This document shows positions 9,813-20,403 of a stretch of 64,000 nucleotides of DNA, piece by piece. Positions within the stretch are counted from its first letter, which is position 1; each line of letters starts with the position of its first letter. The notes under the pieces were generated by a model that was not told the DNA's origin, made no database searches, and saw only the letters and a list, made by a program, of their open reading frames with translations. The DNA comes from BJGV01 sp965205785 (GTDB lineage Bacteria; Pseudomonadota; Gammaproteobacteria; Burkholderiales; Nitrosomonadaceae): NCBI GenBank assembly GCA_965205785.1, contig OZ242188.1, positions 186,001 through 250,000 of the forward strand. The letters are read 5' to 3'. Position numbers and translations under genes: made by a program.

Positions 9813-12800
9813 CTAATGGATTTTTGAGTCGCCTACTAATTCCTTAATCAATTTATTAATTCTTACCACTCGATCAGGAAGACTCTCGATTTGCGCATGA
9901 ATTCTCAGGCAGTCAGGGCCAGAAAATCTGTATTCATTATTATTTTGAACAAGTCTTATTATTCTTTCTGCATCTATCTTAGGATTGGCAACAAATTGTA
10001 CTAATATACTTTCTGCAGTAGCATCTATACGTGATATACCTAGTGGCCTTGCTGCAATACGCAATCGATGACACTCCAATAAAGTTCTGACTGGATCAGG
10101 AAAAAGACCAAAGCGGTCAACAAGCTCCTGATACATATCATCTAACTGATCGTTGCTCTCACAATGTGCCATACGTTTATATAATACTAGGCGCTCATGT
10201 ATGTCATTACAGTAGTGATCAGGAAGCAATGAAGGTGCATGTAAATTTATTTCAGTAGTAACACCCAACGGGTTCAGCATATCTGGTTCAGATCCTTCTT
10301 TTAAAGATCTTATGGCAGTATCTAGTAAGGTACTATAAAGATTAAAACCAATTTCTAACATCTCTCCACTCTGAGACTCCCCAAGAACTTCACCCGCGCC
10401 ACGAATCTCTAAATCATGCATAGCTAGATAATACCCCACACCTAACCCTTCCATTGCCTGAATCGCATCAATACGCTTCCTTGCCCTTGCGCCCAAAGCC
10501 TCTTCTTCTGGTACGAGTAAGTATGCGTAGGCCTGATGATGTGAACGACCAACACGTCCACGTAGTTGGTGTAACTGTGCTAGACCAAACTTATCTGCAC
10601 GATCGATGATGATTGTATTGGCACTCGGAATATCAATCCCGGTTTCAATAATTGTTGTACAAAGCAGCATATTGAATTGCTGTCTATAGAAATTTCTCAT
10701 TACATGTTCAAGATCGCGCTCACGCATTTGTCCATGAGCAATTTGAATGCTTACTTCAGGTAACAATTGTGTAAGACTATTGTATGCAGATTGAATAGTT
10801 TCTACAGAATTATGTAAATAATAAATCTGCCCACCACGTTTTATCTCCCGCAAACATGCTTCTCGGATAATCCCTTTAGAATATAGATTAACAAAAGTTT
10901 TAATGGCAAGCCGTCTCTGAGGTGCTGTAGTAATGACAGAAAAATCACGCAAACCCTCTAATGACATAGCTAGTGTACGAGGAATAGGTGTAGCAGTTAG
11001 TGTTAGCACATCAACTTCAGCACGAAGATTCTTAAACTGATCTTTCTGACGTACACCAAACCTGTGTTCCTCATCAATAATAACCAGCCCAAGATTTTTG
11101 AACTTCACATTCTTTTGAATTAACTTATGTGTTCCAATAACGATATCTACTCTACCTTCGGCCAAGCCTTCTACTACCTTTGCCTGTTCTTTAGTTGAGC
11201 GAAAACGTGACATTTCAGCAATTACTACTGGCCATTGGTCCGCAATCAAACCAAAACGATCAGCAAAATTCTGGAAATGCTGCTCTGCAAGTAATGTAGT
11301 CGGCACAAGTACAGCCACTTGCTTTCCATTTGAAGCAGCAACAAAAGCAGCTCTTAATGCTACCTCTGTTTTACCGAACCCAACATCTCCACAAATCAGT
11401 CGATCCATTGGTTTATTTGAATTTAGATCCTCAATTACTGCATTAATGGCAGCAGCTTGATCAGGTGTTTCTTCAAAACCAAAACCTTCAGCAAAAACTT
11501 CATAGTCATGTTGACTAATTCCAAATTTATACCCTACTCGGTTTGCACGTTGTGCATATAAATTTAGTAACTCGGCGGCGGTATCTCGTACCTGTTTAAT
11601 TGCCTTACGTTTAGCCTTGTCCCATTGGCTACTACCAAGTTTGTGCAAAGGTGCTGCTTCTGGTGCTGCTCCACTATATCTACTAATAAGATGTAATTGT
11701 GAAACTGGTACATAAAGCTTATCTCCCCTATCGTACTCAAGTAAGAGAAACTCACTTAGTTGTGTATGGTTACCATTTTCTGGGCCCATATTCACTAAAC
11801 CTGAATAACGGCCTATTCCATGCTGTTCATGTACTACAGGTTCGCCAATATTAATTTCTGATAAGTCACGTAGCATATTATCTGCTACCGATACTATATT
11901 TCGTGAGTCCCTTTCACGCCTTTTATAAAGATGTATTGCATAAAGCTCGCTTTCAGTAATAAAAGCGAAAGATTTTTCATTAAGAAGAAATCCATTATGC
12001 AATGGTGACACACAGATCATAAATGATTCTGTGCTTCCCAGAAACTGCATATAGTCATTACATATTACAGGAGACAGATTATATTGCTTTAAATGATCAA
12101 TAATCAGCTCACGCCTCCCCAAACTTTCCGCAAGAAGCAAAATGCGTTTATCGGATGTCATAAATTCATCAACAAATGCAGCAAGCTTTTCTACAGGATT
12201 CGAAGCACGTCGGTCAATCTGTATAGGTGGCAGACAACTAGTAAAATTTTGGGCTCTTGATTGAGACTCTTTTGTTTTTGGTTGAATCTTAATTCTTGAG
12301 TATGATTTCAGGTTCTTGAAAAACTCTTCAGTAGTTAAAAATAAATTATCTGGTGGAACTAAAGGCCTATTGGCGTCACCTCGTAATAATTTATAACGAG
12401 ACAAAGTATCACACCAAAAACTTTCTATCTCAGAATGAATATCGTGATGCAAGCATAGCAATATGGATTCAGGAAGGTAATCAAATAATGTTGCAGTCTG
12501 CTCAAAAAATAATGGCAAATAGTATTCAATCCCTGCAGGTGCAATGCCTTTACCAACATCTTTATAAATACGACACTTTGAAGGATCACCTTCAAATCTC
12601 TCACGAAAATTTCCTCTAAAATATGCACGACCATCTTCATTGAATGGGAATTCACGCGCAGGTAATAACCGTATTTCATCTACCGGATATATACTTCTTT
12701 GTGTATCTACATCGAATGTTCTGATAGTCTCAATTTCTTTATCAATTCTATCAACACGATAAGGCAATGAACTACCCATTGGAAATAAGTCAATCAACCC

Positions 12801-13289
12801 ACCACGCACACTGTATTCTCCTGGTGATAGTACCTGACTTACATGGGTATAACCCGCCAATGTCATTTGATGGCGGAATAATTCCAAATCGAATATTTCT
12901 CCCCGTTTAATGAAAAATGTATACGCAGCAAGATACTCACGTGGCGACATACGATAGAGTACTGTTGTTACTGGAACGATCAATACGTCGCAGGAATTAT
13001 TCATAACCTGATAAAGAGTAGAGAGGCGTTCGGATATTAAATCGTGATGGGGGGAAAGACTATCGTAAGGAAGTGTTTCCCAATCAGGAAACAGATATAT
13101 ATTAAGATCAGGTGAAAAAAATGGTATTTCTTCCAGTAACCTTTGTGCTTCTACCGCGCTAGAAGCAATGATGACAATAGGTTTTTCCTGTTTTGCTATC
13201 TTTGCGAGAATACAAGCATCTCCAGATCCATCAAAATCAGAATAATAGGTTATTGAACCTGGTTTGGGAGAGATAAACTTGAATTGCAT
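9813..13289 (-). CDS. mfd: transcription-repair coupling factor
   Basis: A 1158-residue protein of normal Mfd length. Mfd removes RNA polymerase stalled at DNA lesions and recruits UvrA. Domains in order: a UvrB-like N-terminal region (about 10-330), the RNA-polymerase-interacting domain (about 470-545, with EPVVHEQHGIGRY and LEYDRGDKLYVP), a RecG-like motor with Walker A GDVGFGKTEVAL (about 631) and the DEEH box (about 736), helicase motif VI (QLRGRVGRS), and the C-terminal TRCF domain that binds UvrA. It precedes serB with a gap of about 75 bases. Confidence 0.97.
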   Translation of the reverse strand: MQFKFISPKPGSITYYSDFDGSGDACILAKIAKQEKPIVIIASSAVEAQRLLEEIPFFSPDLNIYLFPDWETLPYDSLSPHHDLISERLSTLYQVMNNSCDVLIVPVTTVLYRMSPREYLAAYTFFIKRGEIFDLELFRHQMTLAGYTHVSQVLSPGEYSVRGGLIDLFPMGSSLPYRVDRIDKEIETIRTFDVDTQRSIYPVDEIRLLPAREFPFNEDGRAYFRGNFRERFEGDPSKCRIYKDVGKGIAPAGIEYYLPLFFEQTATLFDYLPESILLCLHHDIHSEIESFWCDTLSRYKLLRGDANRPLVPPDNLFLTTEEFFKNLKSYSRIKIQPKTKESQSRAQNFTSCLPPIQIDRRASNPVEKLAAFVDEFMTSDKRILLLAESLGRRELIIDHLKQYNLSPVICNDYMQFLGSTESFMICVSPLHNGFLLNEKSFAFITESELYAIHLYKRRERDSRNIVSVADNMLRDLSEINIGEPVVHEQHGIGRYSGLVNMGPENGNHTQLSEFLLLEYDRGDKLYVPVSQLHLISRYSGAAPEAAPLHKLGSSQWDKAKRKAIKQVRDTAAELLNLYAQRANRVGYKFGISQHDYEVFAEGFGFEETPDQAAAINAVIEDLNSNKPMDRLICGDVGFGKTEVALRAAFVAASNGKQVAVLVPTTLLAEQHFQNFADRFGLIADQWPVVIAEMSRFRSTKEQAKVVEGLAEGRVDIVIGTHKLIQKNVKFKNLGLVIIDEEHRFGVRQKDQFKNLRAEVDVLTLTATPIPRTLAMSLEGLRDFSVITTAPQRRLAIKTFVNLYSKGIIREACLREIKRGGQIYYLHNSVETIQSAYNSLTQLLPEVSIQIAHGQMRERDLEHVMRNFYRQQFNMLLCTTIIETGIDIPSANTIIIDRADKFGLAQLHQLRGRVGRSHHQAYAYLLVPEEEALGARARKRIDAIQAMEGLGVGYYLAMHDLEIRGAGEVLGESQSGEMLEIGFNLYSTLLDTAIRSLKEGSEPDMLNPLGVTTEINLHAPSLLPDHYCNDIHERLVLYKRMAHCESNDQLDDMYQELVDRFGLFPDPVRTLLECHRLRIAARPLGISRIDATAESILVQFVANPKIDAERIIRLVQNNNEYRFSGPDCLRIHAQIESLPDRVVRINKLIKELVGDSKIH

Positions 13290-13443
13290 CTGAGCTCATA
13301 CTAAAAGATATTTTAAACAAAAAAGACCCAATATTATGGTTAATTATAATTATTATATTTCAATTTCCTAACTTTTCTTTTACCAATTTATATTAAAGGT
13401 TTTAGGACAAAATATATAAAAACCTCTATCGATATTCCAATCT

Positions 13444-15198
13444 TTATACCGGATCCCAATGATCTAGTATAAGCTGCAAACTTGTATTACCGCGGTATTC
13501 GTTAATATTAAGACGATAAACAGCGTTAATTGTTTCTGGAAGAGAATCTTGATAAAAGAATAACATCGCTTCGTATAAGTGACTTAATTTTTGCTTTCCA
13601 GTATCTAGGAAAAATTTTCTTAATTTTAGTTTTAGATGTTTCTCCCCTACTACATACTGACTCTCCACTCTGAAGCGACCATTGAATGTAGGATAGGGAA
13701 AACCCTGCCCCCATACCTGCTCTGCAAAATTCTGAGCTAATTCCAGGTTTAGCTCAGATTCATTTAAATCTCCATCTGTCTCAATAATACGCAAGAGGTC
13801 TCTGGAAGAGAGTAATGTTTGCGCTGTTTGTTCGAAAATGCACCGAAATTTATCTAAATTATTTAGACGTATAGTTAAACCCGCTGCTGCTGCATGACCA
13901 CCAAACTTTAGTAGTAGTTCAGGACTACGTTTTGAAACTATATCTAATGCATCTCGTAGATGAAACCCAGGAATAGATCGTCCTGATCCTTTTATTTCAT
14001 CATTATCACCAGGGGCAAATATGAATACTGGCCTATGGAATTTATCTCTAATACGAGATGCAAGAATTCCAATTACCCCCTGATGCCAGCTAGAATCAAA
14101 CAAACTTATACTATGTGGAATTTGATCTTTCTGACTTAAACCAGGGTCTACAAGAATCTTCTCTATCAAAGTTTTAGCACTACTTTGCATACTAGCCTCT
14201 ATTTCCCGACGCTGATGATTTAGGATATCTAACTGCTGAGAAAGCTTTGTAGCATGTGACTCATTATCAGTAATGAGACACTCAATACCAAGTGACATGT
14301 CATCAAGTCTCCCTGCTGCGTTTAATCTTGGTCCTAGCAAAAATCCTAGCTCATAAGTTGATGTCCGTCGGAAATCTTTCTGCACTATACGAAGTAGAGC
14401 ATTTATACCTGCGCAACCACGCCCATTCCGAATACGCTTCAATCCTTGTTGTACCAAAATACGGTTATTCACATCTAGCTTTACTACATCGGCAACAGTA
14501 CCAAGTGCCACCAGATCAAGCAATCCAGCGAGATTAGGCTCTGCTTTTGAGACAAATGTTCCTCGTGTACGGAACTCTGCACGTAAAGCAATCATCAAAT
14601 AAAACATTACACCTACACCTGCTATATTCTTACTTGGAAAATTACAGTCAGGTTGGTTAGGATTTATTATCACGCTTGCATTAGGTAACTTATCTCCTGG
14701 TAAATGGTGATCAGTAATTAGTACCTGTAAACCAAGACGATTAGCTTCTGATACGCCTTCTACACTAGCGATGCCATTATCTACTGTAATGAGTATGTCG
14801 GGCCTATTTCCTTCAACAGGGTTTGCAGCTAATTTTACTATCTCAGGAGTTAAACCATATCCATATTCAAACCGATTTGGCACCAGATAATCCACAATTG
14901 CACCAAATTGTCTCAATGCACGTATTCCTACTGCACATGCAGTAGCTCCATCTGAATCATAATCAGCTACTATCAATAAACGCTTCTCCGCAATTATTGC
15001 ATCTGCAAGAAATGTCGCCATTATTGAAATATTTTTCAGATATCTAAATGGAATTAACTGAGATAGATCTTTTGTAACTTGCTTAGGTTCGTTAATACCT
15101 CGGGCGGCATAAACACGAGCTAAGGCAGGATGAATGCCATGTCTAATTAATGATTCTAAGGATTCAGAAGCATATTTTCGGGTAACAATATTTGTCAT
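13444..15198 (-). CDS. recJ: single-stranded-DNA-specific 5'-3' exonuclease
   Basis: A 584-residue RecJ. The DHH-family metal motifs are visible: DYDSDG (Asp79, Asp81, Asp83), TVDNG (about 138-142) and DHH (163-165). The DHHA1 domain with GGHAAAAGL lies around 400, and an OB-like C-terminal domain follows. RecJ degrades single-stranded DNA in recombinational, mismatch and base-excision repair. The 154-base gap to mfd and the ~210-base gap upstream contain no gene. Confidence 0.97.
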   Translation of the reverse strand: MTNIVTRKYASESLESLIRHGIHPALARVYAARGINEPKQVTKDLSQLIPFRYLKNISIMATFLADAIIAEKRLLIVADYDSDGATACAVGIRALRQFGAIVDYLVPNRFEYGYGLTPEIVKLAANPVEGNRPDILITVDNGIASVEGVSEANRLGLQVLITDHHLPGDKLPNASVIINPNQPDCNFPSKNIAGVGVMFYLMIALRAEFRTRGTFVSKAEPNLAGLLDLVALGTVADVVKLDVNNRILVQQGLKRIRNGRGCAGINALLRIVQKDFRRTSTYELGFLLGPRLNAAGRLDDMSLGIECLITDNESHATKLSQQLDILNHQRREIEASMQSSAKTLIEKILVDPGLSQKDQIPHSISLFDSSWHQGVIGILASRIRDKFHRPVFIFAPGDNDEIKGSGRSIPGFHLRDALDIVSKRSPELLLKFGGHAAAAGLTIRLNNLDKFRCIFEQTAQTLLSSRDLLRIIETDGDLNESELNLELAQNFAEQVWGQGFPYPTFNGRFRVESQYVVGEKHLKLKLRKFFLDTGKQKLSHLYEAMLFFYQDSLPETINAVYRLNINEYRGNTSLQLILDHWDPV

Positions 15199-15408
15199 TA
15201 GAGAAACTAATCAAATTCATTTTTTTAACGATGGCACTCAAGACTAAAAATAAAATCCGAATATTCCTTAGTCAACCTGAAAGGAGGCAGCATCTTTTTG
15301 AAATGTGATGATATGTAAATTACGAAGTGTAAAATTAGAATACTTAGAATTTTAAGTATTAACTACTCATATCTGAAAATAAAATAGCTTGCTCTCTATT
15401 CACTAAAT

Positions 15409-16203
15409 TTATACAAGCTCATCAAGTGACTGTGGCCTGCCCAAGCCAAATCCTTGTGCAAAATCTACTTCAATTTCTCGTAACTTTGCAATCACATCAT
15501 CTGTTTCAACTTGCTCAGCAACGGTTTGGATACCTATTGTGTGTGCAACTCTATTTATTGCCGTAACTTTAGCAAGATTGATAGGGTCTTGAAACATATA
15601 GCAGACCATATTTCCATCAATTTTTAAATAATCAATCTTTAAATTTCTAAGCAAATCAAAGGATGATGGATCGCGCCCAAAACTACACAAGGCAATACTA
15701 CAACCGTAGTCCCTAATTTTCGAAACAAATAATGAAGCATCTTTAAGATTTGAAGATACATCTGATTCTTCAACTTCAAAACATATCATACTTGCTGAAA
15801 CATTGGTTTCTTCTAATTGATCTTGAACAAAATCTGGGAAATCAGGATCACAAACTGTATCTTTAGCTATATTTATAAAAAAAATTGATCCCGACGGTAA
15901 CTGGTGGGAAGAAAGCCACTGTATTACATATCTTACAACCCACCTATCCAAGCGAGGCATCATTCTATACTCCTCGACAAAAGGAAGAAAAGTTCCTGGC
16001 GGGATCAAATTGTCTTCTTCCTCTGACATTCTGATTAAAATTTCATAGTGAGCACACATATTTACACTTTGTTTCACGGGTTTTATTACCTGACAAAATA
16101 AACAGAATTTATCTTCTTCAATAGCCTGAATAACACGGCCTGCTGAAATATCCCTTTCAGTATTATTTTCTCCCAAATCTGTATTTTCCTGGTTGTCTGT
16201 CAT
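15409..16203 (-). CDS. EAL-domain protein with a degenerate active site
   Basis: I place the start at the ATG at 16203 (264 residues), preceded by a GAGAG Shine-Dalgarno-like sequence. The longer reading from 16230 would start with TTG. Apart from ~20 polar residues it is a lone EAL domain resembling the C-terminal part of GGDEF-EAL proteins. In the 264-residue numbering YEILIR (53-58) carries the EAL-type Glu; FIN (Asn111), FEVEE (Glu143), YLKIDG (192-197), AEQVE (229-233) and QG (Gln250) are retained. The DDFG loop, whose two Asp residues bind metal in active cyclic-di-GMP phosphodiesterases, reads CSFG at 173-176. It is therefore probably a cyclic-di-GMP receptor or protein-interaction module, not an enzyme. 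Confidence 0.88.
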   Translation of the reverse strand: MTDNQENTDLGENNTERDISAGRVIQAIEEDKFCLFCQVIKPVKQSVNMCAHYEILIRMSEEEDNLIPPGTFLPFVEEYRMMPRLDRWVVRYVIQWLSSHQLPSGSIFFINIAKDTVCDPDFPDFVQDQLEETNVSASMICFEVEESDVSSNLKDASLFVSKIRDYGCSIALCSFGRDPSSFDLLRNLKIDYLKIDGNMVCYMFQDPINLAKVTAINRVAHTIGIQTVAEQVETDDVIAKLREIEVDFAQGFGLGRPQSLDELV

Positions 16204-16364
16204 GGGTTCACTTCTCTCATCGTAATACAAAAATATTGAAAATTTCTATAATGCCTCTCTATGAAAGGCATTACTATATCCCTATTATATAAGATATTGT
16301 AAATCGCCTAAATATATTAAGCACAGCTAAATACAGATCAGTCTCTATATAAAATCACTAGCTA

Positions 16365-17438
16365 TCACTCGATGTATGTTGATAACGGTCTTCCCATACA
16401 CCAGAACTTATAAAAACTACTTCTTGTTATAATAAAGTTTCTAGCAACACCTTTGTTAATGGTAGCTATGGTTAGCTGATTAATAACACCTTTTTTTAGC
16501 ATATTTAGTAATGGCTCAAACCACCCTTTCTCTAACTCTTTAAGGCTCTCACGCCAACCATAGGCATCTCCGTATTGAGACTTCCCATGCAAGGAATCCA
16601 GAAAAACAAGATGCCTACCAGATGCTTCTGATTGCTGCCACACCTCCAAATCGACTGGAAGTTCCGCATGACTGGTTCCGCTAGCCATCGCCAAAGTACG
16701 GGGAAAGATATCATTACTCCATACGTGTACATAAGGTGAAGTGACAAGCTTAGGCATAACACCACCCCCCCAGAACCAAATACCATTTAGCGCTGAATCT
16801 CCACGTTCTTCTCGAATCTGGTTGAGAGGATGCTCATGCAGCAGCATTTGGATTTCATTTAGTATTCCTCTCCAAAATAGTTCCTCAGTGCCATATGGAA
16901 AATAATCATTAATATTCTTGACGGCAACTTCTCTTAGTAGTTGAGTATGAATAAGTGGAGTTCTCTGTGTATATAAATACCAACGATCAGCACATAAAGG
17001 TAATAATGATATTAATTTCCGCCTGTTATCCATCCCACATAATGATGAAAAATTATCTTCAGCAAAATGTTTGTTAATGACATCAACAAACTGGCAAGCT
17101 TCTTCTAATGAAATTCGAAAAGTACGGCTATCGGCCAATAGTACTTGATCATTTTCTACCCGCAAATGTACCGGATCAGCCCGTAACCAATAACCATCAC
17201 TTATTTCCGTATCGCTTATTTTATCTGCTAACAATGTAAGAGGAGCCACGGGCAAATCCTGCTGCGTCTCCACACCAAAAGCTTTACATAACCAAGCCTC
17301 TACTCCTTGCGATCTATCTCTAGTCTGCAAACTCTTTGCAAGAAGTGTTTCAATTGCAGGTAATGATAAGTCCTGGTAAATCTCATGAAATGTAGAATCT
17401 GGCCAGAATAAATTTGGAATAAAAAGATGTAAGTTCAT
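16365..17438 (-). CDS. conserved protein of uncertain function
   Basis: A 357-residue cytoplasmic-looking protein with no signal peptide or membrane helix. It opens with MNLHLFIPNLFWPD and contains conserved-looking blocks: GYWLRADPVHLR (about 122-133), ADSRTF, NEIQMLLHEHPLN and GIWFWGGG. I recall homologues in betaproteobacteria, sometimes labelled phosphoglycerate mutase, but I see neither the RHG motif nor the metal-binding set of known mutases, so I would not carry that name over. It lies between the EAL gene and pmbA on the same strand with gaps of about 100-160 bases on each side. Confidence 0.75.
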   Translation of the reverse strand: MNLHLFIPNLFWPDSTFHEIYQDLSLPAIETLLAKSLQTRDRSQGVEAWLCKAFGVETQQDLPVAPLTLLADKISDTEISDGYWLRADPVHLRVENDQVLLADSRTFRISLEEACQFVDVINKHFAEDNFSSLCGMDNRRKLISLLPLCADRWYLYTQRTPLIHTQLLREVAVKNINDYFPYGTEELFWRGILNEIQMLLHEHPLNQIREERGDSALNGIWFWGGGVMPKLVTSPYVHVWSNDIFPRTLAMASGTSHAELPVDLEVWQQSEASGRHLVFLDSLHGKSQYGDAYGWRESLKELEKGWFEPLLNMLKKGVINQLTIATINKGVARNFIITRSSFYKFWCMGRPLSTYIE

Positions 17439-17544
17439 TTTGAGACAACACCAACAAAATCTTAGTTTAAATAGATGAAAGATATCTACGGGGCAACATT
17501 AATCAATAGCTCTCAAATTAATTTGATGATTTGTAGTGTCCTGA

Positions 17545-18888
17545 TTAACCCCCGGCTACAGTCATCTGTTTAACTAATAATGAGCCACATCGTTTAGAAC
17601 CACGCACTACTATGTCGTTTCCGATTGCTGAAATACCACTTAACATGTCTTTCAAATTACCAGCTATAGTAATCTCTTCTACTGGATAACATATTTCACC
17701 TCCTTCTACCCAATAGCCTGCCGCACCACGAGAATAGTCCCCTGTAACCGGATTAATTCCTTGGCCGAGCAACTCAGTCACTAATAGTCCTTTATCCATT
17801 TCTTTGAGTATGGTCGAAAACCCCAAAGGAGCACCATTACTTATAGTAATATTATGATTCCCACCTGCATTTCCAGAAGTACATAACCCAAGCTTACGTG
17901 CTGAATAGCTACCAAGAAAATAACCCTGTACTATTCCATTTTCGACAATTCTACGCTCATGTGTTGAAACTCCTTCATCATCAAATACACTGCTAGCTAA
18001 CCCTTTCTTGATATGGGGTAATTCATGTATCTGTATGTTTGATGGAAACACTTTTTTACCAATGCTATCTAATAAAAAAGATGATTTTCTATAGAGACTC
18101 GCGCCACTTATAGCGCCAATAAAATGACTTACTAGTCCAGAAGCAACAGGAGCTTCAAATAAAACCGGAGCCTCACAAGTAGGCAACTTTCTTGCCCCCA
18201 AACGTGCCACACTCCTCATTCCCGCTCTCTTACCAACACACTCAGCCGACTCTAATTCATTTGCATCTCTTGCCACACTATACCAATAGTCACGCTGCAT
18301 AGTATCGTTCTGACCAGCAATTACTGCACAGCTAATACTATGACGAGAAGTTGGATATCCACCCATGAATCCAGAACTATTTGCATAAATAAACTGTGAT
18401 TCACCTAGCGAAATACAAGAACCTTCAGAATTGATAATACGCTTATCAACTCCAAAAGCATTCTCCTCACAGGTCTTGGCAAGTTCTATTGCCTCATCTA
18501 TTGATAAACTCCACGGATAGTACAAATCAAGGTCTGGAAAATTCTGTGCCAATAGATTGGTATCTGCTAATCCAGCACATTCATCCTCAGCAGTATGTCT
18601 GGCGATAGAAAGCGCGGCAGCTACAGCATCATTCACCGCCTTCTTCGAAAAGTCAGAAGTACTAGCATAACCACGTTTGTGACCCATATAAACTGTCACT
18701 GACAACCCTTTATCACGGTTATATTCAATAGTCTCCACCTCGCTTTTGCGTACTGTAACATTTTGGCCAAAGCCTTCTAAAACATCAGCTTCACAGCTAC
18801 TTGCTCCACCTTTTTTTGCACAGCGCAAAATATCGTGTGCTATCTGCTTGAGATTATCAGCTTGATAAGAGAAACTTGGAGAGTGCAT
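17545..18888 (-). CDS. pmbA: metalloprotease TldE/PmbA
   Basis: The open frame extends up to 18993, but the ATG at 18888 gives 447 residues, the usual PmbA length. It is preceded by an AGGCG-like ribosome site and by the typical start MHSPSFSYQ. PmbA (TldE) pairs with TldD; the complex degrades unfolded peptides and processes microcin- and antitoxin-type peptides. PmbA carries no HExxxH site, which sits in TldD. The family hallmarks GGNHNITISNG, SRGAAGYWVE and GEICYPVEEITIAGNL are present. Its partner tldD is at 25.2-26.7 kb. The gene diverges from darP, an arrangement also seen in enterobacteria. Confidence 0.95.
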   Translation of the reverse strand: MHSPSFSYQADNLKQIAHDILRCAKKGGASSCEADVLEGFGQNVTVRKSEVETIEYNRDKGLSVTVYMGHKRGYASTSDFSKKAVNDAVAAALSIARHTAEDECAGLADTNLLAQNFPDLDLYYPWSLSIDEAIELAKTCEENAFGVDKRIINSEGSCISLGESQFIYANSSGFMGGYPTSRHSISCAVIAGQNDTMQRDYWYSVARDANELESAECVGKRAGMRSVARLGARKLPTCEAPVLFEAPVASGLVSHFIGAISGASLYRKSSFLLDSIGKKVFPSNIQIHELPHIKKGLASSVFDDEGVSTHERRIVENGIVQGYFLGSYSARKLGLCTSGNAGGNHNITISNGAPLGFSTILKEMDKGLLVTELLGQGINPVTGDYSRGAAGYWVEGGEICYPVEEITIAGNLKDMLSGISAIGNDIVVRGSKRCGSLLVKQMTVAGG

Positions 18889-19060
18889 AACAATATCGCC
18901 TATCGAATATAATTTAAAAAAAATCAGTTCTATCAAAAAATTTGATCGTAATACCCTTTGTATACCTTGAAATTTATTTTTAGGTAAGTACAAATGGGAT
19001 TTAAATCCAAAGAACGCTATGATAGCAGCTTCTGAAGCTTAAAATGAACAGGTAACAATC

Positions 19061-19603
19061 ATGCAGAATGTACAACAGTCTAATGACTTAAAACAAGATA
19101 CTACGATTAGTAAAACCCGCGTTAAGCAGGAGATGCATGCCTTACAGAAGATTGGCGAACGATTAATCGAGCTTAATCCTAAGCAATTAAAAGAACTCTC
19201 CTTACCAGATACACTATTTGAAGCAATAATTGAAACAAAGCAAATACGTAAACATGGAGCACGTCGTCGACAAACGCAATTTATAGGCAAACTGATGCGT
19301 GATATAAATATGGGCTCGATTAAGAAAAAATTATCTGCCTGGGACGGTATATCTAGACAACATACTGCATGGATACATCAAATAGAACGTTGGAGAAACT
19401 GTTTATTAAATGAAAAAAATGCTTTTGCTGAATTTGCACAACAATACCCCGATGCTGATCTACAACGTATAAGAACACTCACGCGAAACGTTCATAAAGA
19501 GATGTTATCTGGCAAGCCACCTAAAAGTTTTCGTGCCTTATTTCATGAGCTACAAATAAATATTCCAAAAACTACTGAACAGAATGATGTGGTTATAAAA
19601 TAA
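19061..19603 (+). CDS. darP: ribosome-associated DUF615 protein
   Basis: A 180-residue, basic, helical protein of the YjgA/DarP family. DarP associates with the large ribosomal subunit and supports 50S assembly. Recognisable segments are KQEMHALQKIGERLIEL (about 27-43) and the RRRQTQFIGKLMRD block (about 68-81). The divergent partner is pmbA, with about 170 bases between the starts. Confidence 0.92.
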   Translation: MQNVQQSNDLKQDTTISKTRVKQEMHALQKIGERLIELNPKQLKELSLPDTLFEAIIETKQIRKHGARRRQTQFIGKLMRDINMGSIKKKLSAWDGISRQHTAWIHQIERWRNCLLNEKNAFAEFAQQYPDADLQRIRTLTRNVHKEMLSGKPPKSFRALFHELQINIPKTTEQNDVVIK

Positions 19604-19694
19604 CAGATCAAAATTAATCAATATTTTCGAATCAATATAGCTTTGATCTACCTATCATAGATTCACTATTCATCCAGTTATTTTCATTATATAT

Positions 19695-20372
19695 ATGACC
19701 AACATAACGACCGATCTATTACCCAGCATCGTAATTGAAACTGCGGACCAGCCAACTCACACTATTATTTGGATGCACGGCCTAGGTGCTGATGGAAACG
19801 ATTTTGTTCCCATCGTACAAGAGCTTAATTTGCAATCTATTCGCATTCGCTTCGTATTCCCTCATGCTCCGTTTCGGCCAGTTAGTATTAATGGTGGAGC
19901 AATAATGCGTGCATGGTATGACATAACTGATCAAAATTTGAGTAGTGATGAAGATGCAACCGGAATATGTGCTTCACAGTCTGTAGTTGAAAAACTAATT
20001 AGTAAAGAAAAACAAAATGGTATCAAACCAGAAAATATTATTTTGGCAGGCTTCTCGCAAGGAGGAGCAATAGCACTTCAAGCTGGCCTACATTATCCAG
20101 ATAAACTTGCTGGCATCTTAGTGCTGTCAAGTTATCTACCACTGTCAAAAACACTTAATACTGATGCACATCGACCCAAGACAATCACTCAAATTTTTAT
20201 GGCACATGGTCATAACGACCCCGTTATACCACTAGAATTGGCCATATTATCAAAGCAGAAATTACTTGAATTAGGCTATAGTGTTAAGTGGAAATTGTAT
20301 CAAATGGAACATACAGTTTGTAATGAAGAAATTGCTGATATACGTAAATGGCTAAAGCAGGTACTAATATAA
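19695..20372 (+). CDS. alpha/beta-hydrolase carboxylesterase
   Basis: A 225-residue phospholipase/carboxylesterase-family enzyme (APT1/EstB-like). It has the oxyanion motif WMHGLGADG (27-35), the nucleophile Ser121 in GFSQGG, Asp175 in GHNDPV, and His206 in MEHTV. It should hydrolyse short-chain or thio-esters in the cytoplasm; the natural substrate is unknown. It stands alone between darP and the convergent exbD. Confidence 0.93.
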   Translation: MTNITTDLLPSIVIETADQPTHTIIWMHGLGADGNDFVPIVQELNLQSIRIRFVFPHAPFRPVSINGGAIMRAWYDITDQNLSSDEDATGICASQSVVEKLISKEKQNGIKPENIILAGFSQGGAIALQAGLHYPDKLAGILVLSSYLPLSKTLNTDAHRPKTITQIFMAHGHNDPVIPLELAILSKQKLLELGYSVKWKLYQMEHTVCNEEIADIRKWLKQVLI

Positions 20373-20403
20373 CTATTATTTTACCCACTAAATATGAATT
20401 GTT

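Noticed and set aside
15280..15300. Perfect AAAGGAGG ribosome-site sequence followed by a TTG codon
   Set aside because: The frame ends after six codons, and the sequence lies in the leader between recJ and the EAL gene; no product is supported.
15409..16203. Active cyclic-di-GMP phosphodiesterase
   Set aside because: The two Asp residues of the DDFG loop are replaced by Cys and Ser.
16365..17438. Phosphoglycerate mutase
   Set aside because: No RHG motif or metal-site motifs of either mutase class were found; the name seems inherited from automatic annotation.
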